From an uncultured SAR86 cluster bacterium (lineage in GTDB: Bacteria; Pseudomonadota; Gammaproteobacteria; Magnimaribacterales; AG-339-G14): DNA of 64,000 nt. Of this stretch, positions 53,185 to 63,931 are shown piece after piece. The stretch is taken from assembly GCA_902635045.1 (NCBI GenBank), contig CACPMT010000002.1, positions 175,993 through 239,992 on the forward strand, in the 5' to 3' direction. A model generated the notes under the pieces. That model had not been told where the DNA came from and ran no database searches. It was given only the letters and a program-made list of their open reading frames with translations. The position numbers and the translations under genes were made by a program. Numbering within the stretch: position 1 is the stretch's first letter; the number at the start of each line of letters is the position of its first letter.

Positions 53185-53863
53185 ACGTTATGGCAAAAAA
53201 ATAATTTTGCAAGGTATTGATGCAGAGATAAACTTGCAAAGCATCAGTGGCATGCTTGGCCCAAATGGGGCCGGAAAAACTACACTTTTTTACGTTTTGG
53301 CAGGATTGCTTCAACCTTCTGAAGGAGAAATTCTTTTAAATGAAAAAAATATTACAAATAAAACAATTAGAGAAAGAGCAAACTTAGGCATAGTTTATCT
53401 GCCTCAAGAACCTTCAATTTTTAGAAATTTATCTGTTTCAGATAACATAAAGTCAGCATTTGAGGTGCAAAAATTAGACAAAAAAGAACTTAGTTTAAGA
53501 ACAGAAGAAATAATTGAAGACTTCGATATTGGATCTATCGCATTACAAAAAGGAAGTGAATTGTCTGGCGGGCAAAGAAGAAGAGTGGAAATCGCAAGAT
53601 CAATTGCTTTAAATCCGAAATTTATAATGCTTGATGAACCATTTGCAGGTATTGACCCAATAGCAATTCTTGAATTAAAAAAATTAATAAAAAAGCTATC
53701 TGATAAGGGTTTAGGCATTTTAATAAGCGATCATAATGTAAGAGCTACAATGGAAATCTGTAGTGAAATTTTTATTATTAGCGAAGGGTCGATAATATCT
53801 AGCGGAACTCCTGAAGAAGTTTCTAATAATAAAATGGTAAGAAAAACTTACCTAGGTGAATGA
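53156..53863 (+). CDS. lptB: LPS export ABC transporter ATPase LptB
   Basis: MLGPNGAGKTTLFYVLAG, YLPQEPSIFRNLSVSDNI, LSGGQRRRVEIARSIA, FIMLDEPFAGIDPI. Confidence 0.97.
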   Translation: MILKTQKISKRYGKKIILQGIDAEINLQSISGMLGPNGAGKTTLFYVLAGLLQPSEGEILLNEKNITNKTIRERANLGIVYLPQEPSIFRNLSVSDNIKSAFEVQKLDKKELSLRTEEIIEDFDIGSIALQKGSELSGGQRRRVEIARSIALNPKFIMLDEPFAGIDPIAILELKKLIKKLSDKGLGILISDHNVRATMEICSEIFIISEGSIISSGTPEEVSNNKMVRKTYLGE

Positions 53864-54096
53864 AATTGATGAAAAAAAGAAATCTTTATACTAATCAGCT
53901 GCAGATAAAAAAAAGCCTAAGAACTAAAATTTATGAATTTCTTAAAGAGGAGATAAAAAAAGAAGGAATTAAAAAAAAATCAGATGAAGAGCTTTCGAAT
54001 ATATTTAATTTAGAATTTGACACTAAGGTTTCTAGAAAAACAATAGCTAAGTACAGAGAAGAGTTAAAGATCCCCTCCTCAATTAACAGAAAATGA
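53860..54096 (+). CDS. 78-aa protein equal to the C-terminal RpoN-box (-24 recognition) domain of sigma-54; mini-RpoN or remnant
   Basis: KKSDEELSNIFNLEFDTKVSRKTIAKYREELKIPSSINRK versus known RpoN box ARRTVAKYRE..IPPS..RK; position directly after lptB; ATGA overlaps with lptB and mgtE. Confidence 0.82.
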   Translation: MKLMKKRNLYTNQLQIKKSLRTKIYEFLKEEIKKEGIKKKSDEELSNIFNLEFDTKVSRKTIAKYREELKIPSSINRK

Positions 54097-55430
54097 ATAT
54101 TTCTTCTGATGTAAACATAAGTTTTGTTCAAAAAGAATTATCAAAGGGAGAATTCAAAAATTTAAAAAGAATGTTTAATGGCATCCCGCCATATGATATT
54201 GCAATCTTGATTGAGTCTAGCTCCCCAAATAACAGAGCAATAATTTGGCAATTAATCGACGATAATATTGAGGGAGAGGTTTTAAGCAATCTTTCTGATG
54301 AAGTAAGAGAAATGGTTCTTTCTTTTATGGACCCTATCGAAGTAGCTGAAGTTATAAAAAATCTTGAGCCAGATGAAATAGCTGATATTCTTCAAGATCT
54401 TCCTGAAACTGTTACTGCTGAAGTCTTAGATGCTATGACAGATCAGAATAGGCAGCTAATCAAAAAAGTCTTGGATTATCCTGAAAACACTGCAGGCGGA
54501 CTAATGAATACTGATCTTATTTTGATAAGACCTAATCATACCTTAGAGGTAGTGTTGAGATACTTGAGAATAAAAAAAATTTTTCCCGATGCAACTGATA
54601 GTCTTTTCGTTGTAAGTAAAACTAATAAATTTAGAGGAATACTTTCTATCTCTAAAATATTAACAAATCCTCCAGAAAGATTAGTTAAAGACTTGATGGA
54701 AGACGAGACAAATTCCATCAATGTCAATACAGAATCTTCAGAAGTAATTAGAATCTTTGAGAAAAACGATTTAATTTCTGCGCCAGTTATAGACGATCAA
54801 AATAATTTATTAGGAAGAATAACCTTTGACGATGTAATAGATGAAATTAAATCAGAAGCAGATGAATCATTAAGGCAAATTTCAGGAATTGACAGCGATA
54901 CTTTTGAAAAAACTACTACAGCTATCAAAACTAGAGGATTTTGGCTTGGAACAAATCTGATAACTGCCTTAATTGCTGCTTCTGTTATTAATATTTTTAA
55001 AGAAACTTTAGAGCAAGTAATTTTTTTAGCAGTTCTAATGCCAATAATTGCAAGCATGGGTGGAGTGGCTGCTACTCAAACACTTACAATAACGGTTAGA
55101 GGTCTCGCCCTAGGCCAAATAGTAAGGGCAAATTATTTATATATCTTCAACAGAGAACTGCTGGTGGGAATATCTAATGGTTTTATTTGGGCAGTTATTC
55201 TAAGTTTAATAGCCTGTTCATGGTTTCAAGATTGGTTGCTCGCTTGGGTAATTTGCTTATCAATGATTATTAATTTGGTCGCGGGTGTTTTGTCCGGAAT
55301 GGGAATACCTATACTTTTAAAAAGCCTCAAAATGGATCCAGCAGTTGCAGGAAGTGTAATCGTCACTACAGTAACTGATGTGATTGGATTTTTCTCTTTC
55401 CTAGGGCTGGCTTCCTATTTTTATTCCTAG
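54093..55430 (+). CDS. mgtE: Magnesium transporter MgtE
   Basis: MgtE_N repeats (PDEIADILQDLP), tandem CBS, MPIIASMGGVAATQTLTITVRGLALGQI. Confidence 0.96.
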   Translation: MNISSDVNISFVQKELSKGEFKNLKRMFNGIPPYDIAILIESSSPNNRAIIWQLIDDNIEGEVLSNLSDEVREMVLSFMDPIEVAEVIKNLEPDEIADILQDLPETVTAEVLDAMTDQNRQLIKKVLDYPENTAGGLMNTDLILIRPNHTLEVVLRYLRIKKIFPDATDSLFVVSKTNKFRGILSISKILTNPPERLVKDLMEDETNSINVNTESSEVIRIFEKNDLISAPVIDDQNNLLGRITFDDVIDEIKSEADESLRQISGIDSDTFEKTTTAIKTRGFWLGTNLITALIAASVINIFKETLEQVIFLAVLMPIIASMGGVAATQTLTITVRGLALGQIVRANYLYIFNRELLVGISNGFIWAVILSLIACSWFQDWLLAWVICLSMIINLVAGVLSGMGIPILLKSLKMDPAVAGSVIVTTVTDVIGFFSFLGLASYFYS

Positions 55431-55933
55431 CTTGATTGGACAAACTTAATCCTTAATTGGCGTAAGATTCCAAAAATAACAGGCCATAGCAAAGAAGATA
55501 ATAAAGTCAACAGAATCAACTCCAAAAAGATGCTTTGTCTAAACTCACTAAAAAAAAGAATTAAAAAAATTTGATAAATCAAAATAACGACAGCAACAAA
55601 TAATGATTGTTGAATCATATAAAGAGCCCTTAATCTGTGAAAATATCTCTGTGTCAAAAAAGAAATTAGCAAAAATAGCAATACATGTGATCCTAATAAA
55701 ATTTCTTTATTAACGTCTAAACAAAAACCAAATATCATTGCCCAGATTAATCCTATATCTTTTGGAAGCGCCATATTCCAGTATATTAGAACCATTAGAG
55801 TTACAGGCAAATAAACAGATAAATCAAATAAATTTGATGTAAAAATTTCTAATAAAAATGAAACTAATATTGTTATTCCGATAAAAAAATATACTGAAAT
55901 AAAATTATTTTTTTTGTCGAGATATTCTGTCAT
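55427..55933 (-). CDS. mreD: Rod shape-determining protein MreD
   Basis: Small multi-TM protein downstream of mreC; GLIWAMIFGFCLDV motif. Confidence 0.87.
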   Translation of the reverse strand: MTEYLDKKNNFISVYFFIGITILVSFLLEIFTSNLFDLSVYLPVTLMVLIYWNMALPKDIGLIWAMIFGFCLDVNKEILLGSHVLLFLLISFLTQRYFHRLRALYMIQQSLFVAVVILIYQIFLILFFSEFRQSIFLELILLTLLSSLLWPVIFGILRQLRIKFVQSS

Positions 55934-56778
55934 GGATAAGCAAAAAGTATTTTTGTTCCGCTACTAAAATTTGATAATGATTGCACTTCTACTTCAAGAG
56001 TAGATTGATCTTCAGAGTTAGAAATTTTCTTTACTTTGCCAATTAAAAAACCTTTAGGATATTTCCCCCCTAGCCCTGAGGTAAAAATTTTATCATCTAA
56101 AATTATATTTGAATTATTTTTAAAATTTTTAATTGATAATTTATTTTGCTCTCCCTTACCTTCAAGAATAATATTTTGGTTTGTTCTTTGTATTAACCCA
56201 GGAATATTGACATTTTTTTCATAAATTGGAACAACTTTGACATAGTTAGGAAAGATCTGGTCTATTGTTCCAACCAAACCATTCATACTTATGGCAACCA
56301 TTTCTTCTTTGATCTCATCTATATCAGTTTTTATACTAATTGATTCTTTTGGAAAATATGACATATCAATAATCTCTCCTATTACTGATTTAGAAATAGT
56401 TTTTCTTTTTGTGTAACCCATCATCTCTAAAAGCTCTTGATTTTCTTTTGATAATTGTTCTAGTTTAAGAAGCTCAAAATTCAACCTTTCGATTTCGTTA
56501 TTCTTATCTTTAAGGTCGCTAACAAGTTTATGTTGCGAAGTAAAAAAAAGACTTATTTCTTCTGATAAATCAGCAGTGGATTGAGACAAATTACTTATAG
56601 GAGAAAAACTTTCTAAAAATACAGATTTAATTTCTTTACCAACATTGAAATTAATATCTAAAATTAGAATTATCAAAGTAAAAATAAGAGAGGGAAGAAG
56701 TTTTGAAGCTCTCATGGAGCCTGTTGTGAAGATAGCGTTACTTGCTATTGAAGTTTGTTTGTGTTCTTTTTGGAACAT
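55930..56778 (-). CDS. mreC: Rod shape-determining protein MreC
   Basis: TM + coiled coil; GLVGTIDQIFPNYVKVVPIYE; downstream of mreB. Confidence 0.92.
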   Translation of the reverse strand: MFQKEHKQTSIASNAIFTTGSMRASKLLPSLIFTLIILILDINFNVGKEIKSVFLESFSPISNLSQSTADLSEEISLFFTSQHKLVSDLKDKNNEIERLNFELLKLEQLSKENQELLEMMGYTKRKTISKSVIGEIIDMSYFPKESISIKTDIDEIKEEMVAISMNGLVGTIDQIFPNYVKVVPIYEKNVNIPGLIQRTNQNIILEGKGEQNKLSIKNFKNNSNIILDDKIFTSGLGGKYPKGFLIGKVKKISNSEDQSTLEVEVQSLSNFSSGTKILFAYP

Positions 56779-56780
56779 AT

Positions 56781-57827
56781 TTACTCAGTAGACAAAAGGT
56801 CCACATCATATTTATCTAATATATCAAGTGCTATTCCTCCTCCTTTAGCAACACAAGTTAATGGATCTTCAGCAATATAAACAGGAATTCCAGTTTGATC
56901 TGAAATCATAATATCCAAATCCCTAAGTAGCGCTCCTCCGCCAGTCAGAACAATGCCTCTTTCAGAAATATCTGCACTTAATTCCGGGGGAGATTGTTCT
57001 AAAGCATTTCTAATAGATTGTAATATAGCCGATAAAGGCCCTGAAATAGCTTCATAAACTTCCTTACTACTTAAGTTAAGAGTGTTTGGAACTCCCTCAG
57101 CTAAATTCCTTCCTCTTACTTCAAGATGTAATTCTTCACTATCAGAAGATGCGCATCCTATTCTTTCTTTTATTCTTTCGGCAGTTGATTCTCCAATCAA
57201 AACTCCATATTTTCTTCGAAGATAGGAAACTATAGATTCATTAAACCTATCTCCTCCAGTTTTGAGAGAGCTAGAGAAAACTACGCCATTAAGAGCTAGA
57301 ATTGCAATTTCAGTTGTACCTCCTCCTATATCAACCACCATAGAGCCCGATGCATCTTCGACAGGTAATCCAGCTCCTATAGCGGCTGCCATTGGCTCCT
57401 CAATTAATCTCACTTCTCTCGCTCCAGCTTGCAAGGCAGATTCTCTGATTGCTCTTCTTTCTACCTGAGTTGATTGACAAGGTACACAGATAAGAATTCT
57501 TGGACTTGGTTTAAAAAAGTTTTCACCATGAACGAGTTGGATGAAATGTTGAAGCATTTTTTCTGTTACTTGAAAGTCTGCAATGACACCATCTTTGAGA
57601 GGTCTTATTGCTTCTATATTGCCAGGTACTCTTCCAAGCATTCTTTTAGCTTCTGAACCGACAGCAACTACAGTCCTATGCCCATCTGCCTTTTTTATTG
57701 CAACCACTGATGGCTCGTCTAAAACTATTCCTTTATCTTTAACAAAAACCAAAGTATTGGCGGTTCCCAAATCTATAGAAAGATCAGTAGAATAGAAACC
57801 CTTTAAATGTTTAAAAAATGAAGCCAT
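56781..57827 (-). CDS. mreB: Rod shape-determining protein MreB
   Basis: [62 protein letters not shown]. Confidence 0.99.
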   Translation of the reverse strand: MASFFKHLKGFYSTDLSIDLGTANTLVFVKDKGIVLDEPSVVAIKKADGHRTVVAVGSEAKRMLGRVPGNIEAIRPLKDGVIADFQVTEKMLQHFIQLVHGENFFKPSPRILICVPCQSTQVERRAIRESALQAGAREVRLIEEPMAAAIGAGLPVEDASGSMVVDIGGGTTEIAILALNGVVFSSSLKTGGDRFNESIVSYLRRKYGVLIGESTAERIKERIGCASSDSEELHLEVRGRNLAEGVPNTLNLSSKEVYEAISGPLSAILQSIRNALEQSPPELSADISERGIVLTGGGALLRDLDIMISDQTGIPVYIAEDPLTCVAKGGGIALDILDKYDVDLLSTE

Positions 57828-57869
57828 TACAAATTATTTTTTCTATCAAAAAATTTTTAATCCAATTGT

Positions 57870-57875
57870 TATAAT
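57870..57875 (+). promoter_or_regulatory. Candidate -10 element for gatCAB
   Basis: TATAAT in the divergent mreB/gatC intergenic region, 20 nt before the gatC ATG; no clear -35. Confidence 0.35.
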
Positions 57876-57894
57876 AACCTTTTTATCTATACAA

Positions 57895-58182
57895 ATGAAA
57901 ATTTCCGAAGAAATATTAAATAACATCTCTTCTTTATCGAAAATTAAAATTGACGAAAAGATCAAGTCTGATTTGATAAAAGATCTAGAGTCTATTTTAA
58001 AAATGGTTGAAGAAATGAATAAAATTGATACTTCAGGTATTGAACCAATGAGTCACCCTCTTGAAGAAGCCGATAATTTAAGAAAAGATGAGGCAACTGA
58101 TGAGATTAAACGAGATGAATACCAAAAATTCGCACCACAAACGGACGATGGTTTTTATCTAACTCCAAAAGTTATTGAGTAG
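57895..58182 (+). CDS. gatC: Asp-tRNA(Asn)/Glu-tRNA(Gln) amidotransferase subunit C
   Basis: Start of gat[24 protein letters not shown] motif. Confidence 0.95.
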   Translation: MKISEEILNNISSLSKIKIDEKIKSDLIKDLESILKMVEEMNKIDTSGIEPMSHPLEEADNLRKDEATDEIKRDEYQKFAPQTDDGFYLTPKVIE

Positions 58183-58183
58183 T

Positions 58184-59620
58184 ATGGAAGATTTGTCGAA
58201 ATTAAGTCTTGTTGAACAAATTAATGGTTTGAAATCAAAAAAATTTTCTTCAATAGAGCTTACTGAATTTTATTTGAAAAGGATAGATCAAGAAAAAGTT
58301 TTAAATTCTTTTATATCTTTGAATGAAAATGCATTAAAAGAAGCAAAAAAATCTGATGAAAAAATTGCTAAAAATAAAAGTTCAAGCTTAGAAGGAATAC
58401 CTATTGCTCACAAAGATATATTTTGTATCAAAGATCAAAAAACAACTTGTGGTTCCAAAATGCTTGAAAACTTTATATCTCCATACTCATCTACTGTTTA
58501 TGAAAAACTATCAAGTTCGGGTACTGTTAATTTAGGTAAAACAAATATGGATGAATTTGCTATGGGCTCTTCAAATGAAACAAGTTTTTTTGGAAGTGTA
58601 TTAAATCCAATAGATCCTGAAAGAGTGCCGGGAGGTTCTTCGGGAGGTTCAGCTACTGCTGTTGCTGCAAATTTATGTTCTTTCGCCACCGGAACAGATA
58701 CCGGGGGCTCGATAAGACAACCTGCAGCTTTTTGTGGAATTACAGGAATAAAACCTACTTATGGTAGGGTCTCAAGATGGGGAATGATAGCTTTTGCTTC
58801 AAGTCTTGATCAAGGTGGTATATTCGCTAAGAATGCTTTGGATGCAGCTTTAGCGTTAGAAAACATTGCAGGCTTTGATGAAAAGGATTCTACTTCTATA
58901 AACAAAAAGGTTCCTCCCTTTTTTAATCAAGCCAAATCGAAAGATGAAGAACACGTTGTGGGTATACCAAAAAAAATTATTGAAGATATAAAAGACGATA
59001 ATGTAAAGAATAACTTTTTCGAATCTTTAGATATTCTTAAAAAATCGGGAGTTAAGGTTAAAGAGATTGACCTAAAAAATATTCAATATTCTCTGCCAGT
59101 TTATTATGTAATAGCTCCTGCAGAATGTTCTGCAAATTTGTCTAGGTATGATGGTGTGAGATTTGGTCATAGATGCGAAAATCCTAAAGATTTAGACGAT
59201 TTGTACGAGCGTTCTAGAGCAGAAGGCTTTGGTGAAGAAGTGAAGAAAAGGATATTAATTGGAACATATTGTCTTTCTGCTGGCTACTACGATGCTTACT
59301 ACCTTAAAGCTCAAAAAATTAGAAATTTGATTAAGCAAAGTTTTATGGACGCCTTTAAAGAAGTATCTTCAATTATGATGCCCACATGTGCGAACGTGTC
59401 TTTTAAATTAAATTCTATTCAAAATCCAGTAGAAATGTATGAACAGGATATTTATACAATCCCCGCAAATTTAGCTGGCCTTCCTGCAATATCTATTCCC
59501 TCTGGAAAAATAAATAAGTTACCTTTAGGCATTCAATTTATTGGAAATTATTTAGAGGAAGGAAATTTATTGAACCTTTCTAATAAATTCCAACAAAATA
59601 GCAATTTTCATAATGAATAA
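58184..59620 (+). CDS. gatA: Asp-tRNA(Asn)/Glu-tRNA(Gln) amidotransferase subunit A
   Basis: [83 protein letters not shown] at 58184 preferred over the upstream TTG. Confidence 0.98.
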   Translation: MEDLSKLSLVEQINGLKSKKFSSIELTEFYLKRIDQEKVLNSFISLNENALKEAKKSDEKIAKNKSSSLEGIPIAHKDIFCIKDQKTTCGSKMLENFISPYSSTVYEKLSSSGTVNLGKTNMDEFAMGSSNETSFFGSVLNPIDPERVPGGSSGGSATAVAANLCSFATGTDTGGSIRQPAAFCGITGIKPTYGRVSRWGMIAFASSLDQGGIFAKNALDAALALENIAGFDEKDSTSINKKVPPFFNQAKSKDEEHVVGIPKKIIEDIKDDNVKNNFFESLDILKKSGVKVKEIDLKNIQYSLPVYYVIAPAECSANLSRYDGVRFGHRCENPKDLDDLYERSRAEGFGEEVKKRILIGTYCLSAGYYDAYYLKAQKIRNLIKQSFMDAFKEVSSIMMPTCANVSFKLNSIQNPVEMYEQDIYTIPANLAGLPAISIPSGKINKLPLGIQFIGNYLEEGNLLNLSNKFQQNSNFHNE

Positions 59621-61049
59621 TACTTGGGAATCGGTTATTGGATTAGAAGTTCATGTTCAGTTATCTACTGAATCCAAAATCTTTTCCAATGCGCCAACAA
59701 AATTTGGTCAAACGCAAAACAGTCAAGCGTCTTTGGTAGATCTTGGTTTGCCAGGTGTTTTACCCGTTTTAAATGAAAAAACCATTGAAATGGCAATTAA
59801 GTTTGGGTGTGCAATAAATGCAAATATCTCATCTAAAGCAATTTTTGCAAGGAAAAACTATTTTTATCCTGATTTGCCAAAAGGTTACCAAATTAGTCAG
59901 CTTGATGATCCTATAGTAGGCAAAGGAAAGATAAGTATTGAGATCGATAATAAAGAAAAGTTTATAGGCATCACTAGAGCCCATCTTGAAGAAGATGCTG
60001 GAAAATCATTGCACGATAAATATGAAAATCTATCAGCGATAGATTTAAATAGAGCCGGGACCCCTCTCTTAGAAATTGTCTCAGAGCCAGATTTAAGATC
60101 TGCCAAGGAAGCTGTGGCTTATTTAAAGAAAATCCATTCAATCATTACTTTTTTAGAAATCTCTGACGGAAATATGTCGCAAGGCTCGATGAGATGTGAC
60201 GCTAATGTATCTATAAGAAAATATGGTGATAAAGAATTTGGTAATAGAACAGAACTAAAAAATATAAATTCATTTCGATTTATAGAAAAAGCCATAGATT
60301 ATGAAATAGCTAGGCAAATTGAAATTGTTGAAAATGGCGGTTCTATTTGCCAAGAAACAAGGCTTTACGATGCCAATAAAAATGAAACTCGCTCCATGCG
60401 TTCGAAAGAACATGCTAATGATTATAGATATTTTCCAGATCCTGATTTAATACCAATAATTATCTCAAAAGAAAAAATACAAGAGATCGAAAAATCTCTG
60501 CCTGAGCTTCCTGAACAAAAAATTGTAAGGTTTATTAAAGATTACAAAATATCTGAATACGAATCAAAGAATTTAAATGCTTCAAGAGAGTTAAGTAATT
60601 TTTTTGAAAAAGTTGCAAAAAAAATATCATCGCCTGATTTAGCTGCCAAATGGATTTTGGGAGACTTAATGGCAATCTTAAATAAAAATAATAGCGAGAT
60701 TCAAGACTCTAAAATTTCCAGTGATGACATGATCAATTTACTTTGTAAAATAGAAGAAGGTTCCTTGTCTGGTCCCGGAGCCAAAAAGATAATAGAGTTA
60801 TGTTGGTCGTCTAGCGAATCTATTGATGTTTTGATAAAAAAAGAAGGATTAGATGAGGTAAAAGGAGAAGATGAGCTCTTAAAAATTATCACTAGAATAT
60901 TAGAAGATAATTCAAAGCAACTTGAACAGTATTTAAATGGTAAAGATAAACTCTTTGGTTTTTTTGTCGGTCAGGTTATGAAAGAAACTCAAGGGAGCGC
61001 TGATCCTAAATTGGTAAATAAACTCTTAAGTAAAAAACTTAAGCAGTAA
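59613..61049 (+). CDS. gatB: Asp-tRNA(Asn)/Glu-tRNA(Gln) amidotransferase subunit B
   Basis: [55 protein letters not shown]. Confidence 0.98.
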   Translation: MNNTWESVIGLEVHVQLSTESKIFSNAPTKFGQTQNSQASLVDLGLPGVLPVLNEKTIEMAIKFGCAINANISSKAIFARKNYFYPDLPKGYQISQLDDPIVGKGKISIEIDNKEKFIGITRAHLEEDAGKSLHDKYENLSAIDLNRAGTPLLEIVSEPDLRSAKEAVAYLKKIHSIITFLEISDGNMSQGSMRCDANVSIRKYGDKEFGNRTELKNINSFRFIEKAIDYEIARQIEIVENGGSICQETRLYDANKNETRSMRSKEHANDYRYFPDPDLIPIIISKEKIQEIEKSLPELPEQKIVRFIKDYKISEYESKNLNASRELSNFFEKVAKKISSPDLAAKWILGDLMAILNKNNSEIQDSKISSDDMINLLCKIEEGSLSGPGAKKIIELCWSSSESIDVLIKKEGLDEVKGEDELLKIITRILEDNSKQLEQYLNGKDKLFGFFVGQVMKETQGSADPKLVNKLLSKKLKQ

Positions 61050-61494
61050 CATACATTGTCAAAGATTCAGCAATATAAGCTGGTTTTTCCTGACCTTCTA
61101 TTTCCATAATTACTTCATTTTTTACTAGATATCTTCCATCTCCTTTGTCATCAACAGATAACAATTTAGCTTTTGTTCTAACTTTTGATCCAACATTGAC
61201 TGGTGTTAAAAACCTAACTCGGTCTAGTCCATAGTTAAATGCCATTGTCATATTTTCTGGAGCCACTTGCGGAGCAGGCAGACCAGCCATCAAAGATAAG
61301 GATAAAAATCCATGGGCTATAGTTGATCCAAAAAGAGGTGTAGCTTTTTCTGAATCAACATGAATAAATTGATGATCAAGAGTAGCATCTGCGAATTGAT
61401 TAATTCTATCTTGATCTACGACTAACCAATCTGATTCTCCCATGTCTTTTCCAATATAATCTTTTAAAGTATCTGCAGGTACTAATCCAGCCAT
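61039..61494 (-). CDS. MaoC-like (R)-specific enoyl-CoA hydratase, hotdog fold
   Basis: WLVVDQDRINQFADATLDHQFIHVDSEKA, TIAHGFLSLSL. Confidence 0.92.
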   Translation of the reverse strand: MAGLVPADTLKDYIGKDMGESDWLVVDQDRINQFADATLDHQFIHVDSEKATPLFGSTIAHGFLSLSLMAGLPAPQVAPENMTMAFNYGLDRVRFLTPVNVGSKVRTKAKLLSVDDKGDGRYLVKNEVIMEIEGQEKPAYIAESLTMYVTA

Positions 61495-61510
61495 AATTCT
61501 CTCCTTTTAT

Positions 61511-63127
61511 TTAATTCATTAGGTGATTTTTATATTCCTCTCTTAATCCAGTTTTTAATAATTTACCGGTTGCTCCATGTGGTAATTCATCAACAAATAT
61601 TATATCGTCAGGTAGCCACCACTTTGCAACTTTATCAGATAAATAATTAAGTACAGAATCTTTATCGCATTCCTCAAGGTTATTTTTAACAACAAACATT
61701 AAAGGTCTCTCATCCCATTTAGGATGAAGAACTCCAACAACGCAAGCTTCAGCAATACCTGGATGTCCTACTGCGGTATTTTCTAAATCTATTGAACTAA
61801 TCCACTCACCGCCTGTTTTGATAACGTCTTTACTTCTATCCACGATTCTCATGTATCCATCTTTCGATATAGTAGAAACGTCTCCGGTATCAAACCATCC
61901 ATTTTCTAGCGCTGTTTCTTCTCCTTTATAATATCTTTCGATGATTGCAGGTCCCTTAACCATCAACCTCCCAAAAGTTTTTCCATCGTTTGGCAAAGTG
62001 TTACCTTTATCATCTACAATTTTTATTTGACAGCCATAGATGGCTTTTCCCTGACTAGTCTGTAAATCATATCTTTCTTCCAAATCCATATTTACCATAT
62101 CACTATTAAAAGCATTTAAAGTGCCCAGTGGGCTCATTTCGGTCATTCCCCAACCATGCAATAAAAAAGCATCATGTTTTTCTTGAAATTCTTTTATCAT
62201 CGCTCTTGGTGCAGCGGATCCACCCACTAAAACTGATGTTACAGACTCCAAAGTGATATTATTTTCTCGGGTAAAATTAAGAAGATCTAACCAAACAGTT
62301 GGAACGCCCATTAAATTTGTAACAAGCTCCGATTGAACTAACTTACTGATTGCTTCCCCACCTGTATGCGGCCCAGGAAGAACTAATTTTGAACCAAACA
62401 TCGCAGCTGCGTATGGGATCCCCCAAGCATTTACATGGAACATGGGAACTACTGGTAATATGACGCTTGTAGAAGAAATATTCATGGCGTTAGCCGCGCA
62501 AGCGTACCAGGCATGCAGAATAGTGGATCTATGAGAATACAAAACTCCTTTGGGGTTTCCGGTGGTACCAGATGTATAGCATAAAGATGAAGCTGTGTTT
62601 TCATTAAATTCAGGCCAATCTATTTCATCAGATTCGTCAGCAATCAACTCTTCATAACAAATGAGATTTTTAATTTTTGTTTCTGCTGGCATTTGAGATT
62701 TTTCACATAAAAGAATTATTCCTTCTACATCTATATTTTCATAAACGTTCTCAACGATTGGTAAGAAAGGAAGATCTACAAAGATATATTTATCTTCAGC
62801 ATGATTTACTATGTATTCTACTTGCTCAGGAAATAATCTTGGATTCAAGGTGTGCAAAACTGCGCCAATACCAGAAATTCCAAAATATAATTCGTAATGT
62901 CTGTAACCATTTAAAGCAATCGTTCCCAAAACATCGCCTTCTTTTATTTCCAATTTTTTTAAGGCATTTGCCAACTTTTTTGCTCTTTTGGAAGAGTCCT
63001 CAATAGTATATCTATGAACTTCTCCCTCGATTGTATGACTAACAATTTCTGTTTGAGGATGAGTCTTTATAGCGTGCTCCAATACTCCAGAAATGAGTAA
63101 TTGATCTTGCATCATGTTTCCTAACAT
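61511..63127 (-). CDS. AMP-binding fatty-acyl-CoA synthetase (AlkK/DmdB-like)
   Basis: [71 protein letters not shown]. Confidence 0.95.
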   Translation of the reverse strand: MLGNMMQDQLLISGVLEHAIKTHPQTEIVSHTIEGEVHRYTIEDSSKRAKKLANALKKLEIKEGDVLGTIALNGYRHYELYFGISGIGAVLHTLNPRLFPEQVEYIVNHAEDKYIFVDLPFLPIVENVYENIDVEGIILLCEKSQMPAETKIKNLICYEELIADESDEIDWPEFNENTASSLCYTSGTTGNPKGVLYSHRSTILHAWYACAANAMNISSTSVILPVVPMFHVNAWGIPYAAAMFGSKLVLPGPHTGGEAISKLVQSELVTNLMGVPTVWLDLLNFTRENNITLESVTSVLVGGSAAPRAMIKEFQEKHDAFLLHGWGMTEMSPLGTLNAFNSDMVNMDLEERYDLQTSQGKAIYGCQIKIVDDKGNTLPNDGKTFGRLMVKGPAIIERYYKGEETALENGWFDTGDVSTISKDGYMRIVDRSKDVIKTGGEWISSIDLENTAVGHPGIAEACVVGVLHPKWDERPLMFVVKNNLEECDKDSVLNYLSDKVAKWWLPDDIIFVDELPHGATGKLLKTGLREEYKNHLMN

Positions 63128-63187
63128 TTTTTCTCCATATTTCTTTTTGTGTATTAAAGGATATATTTGCTTTCCAAAAGCATCAAC

Positions 63188-63931
63188 TTATTTATTTTTA
63201 CATATTTTACAAAAAGGATTCTTTTTAATTGTTCTTTTTTGTATTTCGTTAGTCAAAGAATCGATTTCTATAAAATTTTCTTCGGAATTATTAATTTCTA
63301 ATATATTTTTTATTGTTTCAATTGCAAGAAAAGTACCAATCAATCCAGCCAAAGGAGAAAATATACTTGATTCTCTACAGGACAAATCTTCATCCTCAAT
63401 TTCTTCAAATAAGCATTCGTAACAAGGGGAGTTAAAAGAAGAGAAATTAAAATTAAAAATTTGTCCTTTCCAACCAATACAAGCTCCACTGATAAGATCT
63501 TTATCGTTTTTGAAACAATACTCATTAATAATTTTTCTTGTTTCAAAATTATCAGAACAATCCACTATAAAATCTGAATTTTTTAAAAGCTCATTGATAT
63601 TCTTTTTGTTTATTCTTTCAAAAAAAGAGTCACAAACTATATTTTCATTTAAGCTAATTAGCCTTTTCTTAGCTACTAAAGTTTTTTTTGCGCCCACATC
63701 AGATGAATCGTATATTATTTGTCTGTTTAGATTTGAGAGTTCAACATAATCATCGTCAAACAAATTCATCTTGCCTATTCCTGATGCTGCAAGATAAATT
63801 GAACAAGGTGAACCGAGACCGCCTAAACCAACAATTCCGATTGAAGAATTAGATAACTTTTCTTGCCCAGCAATATCTATTTCGGGCAACATTATATGCC
63901 TGCTGTATCTCATTAGTTCGTCGTGTTTCAT
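63188..63931 (-). CDS. ThiF/MoeB/HesA-family adenylyltransferase
   Basis: YSRHIMLPEIDIAGQEKL, GIVGLGGLGSPCSIYLAASGIG, LSNLNRQIIYDSSDVGAKK; CxxC at C-terminus. Confidence 0.93.
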   Translation of the reverse strand: MKHDELMRYSRHIMLPEIDIAGQEKLSNSSIGIVGLGGLGSPCSIYLAASGIGKMNLFDDDYVELSNLNRQIIYDSSDVGAKKTLVAKKRLISLNENIVCDSFFERINKKNINELLKNSDFIVDCSDNFETRKIINEYCFKNDKDLISGACIGWKGQIFNFNFSSFNSPCYECLFEEIEDEDLSCRESSIFSPLAGLIGTFLAIETIKNILEINNSEENFIEIDSLTNEIQKRTIKKNPFCKICKNK

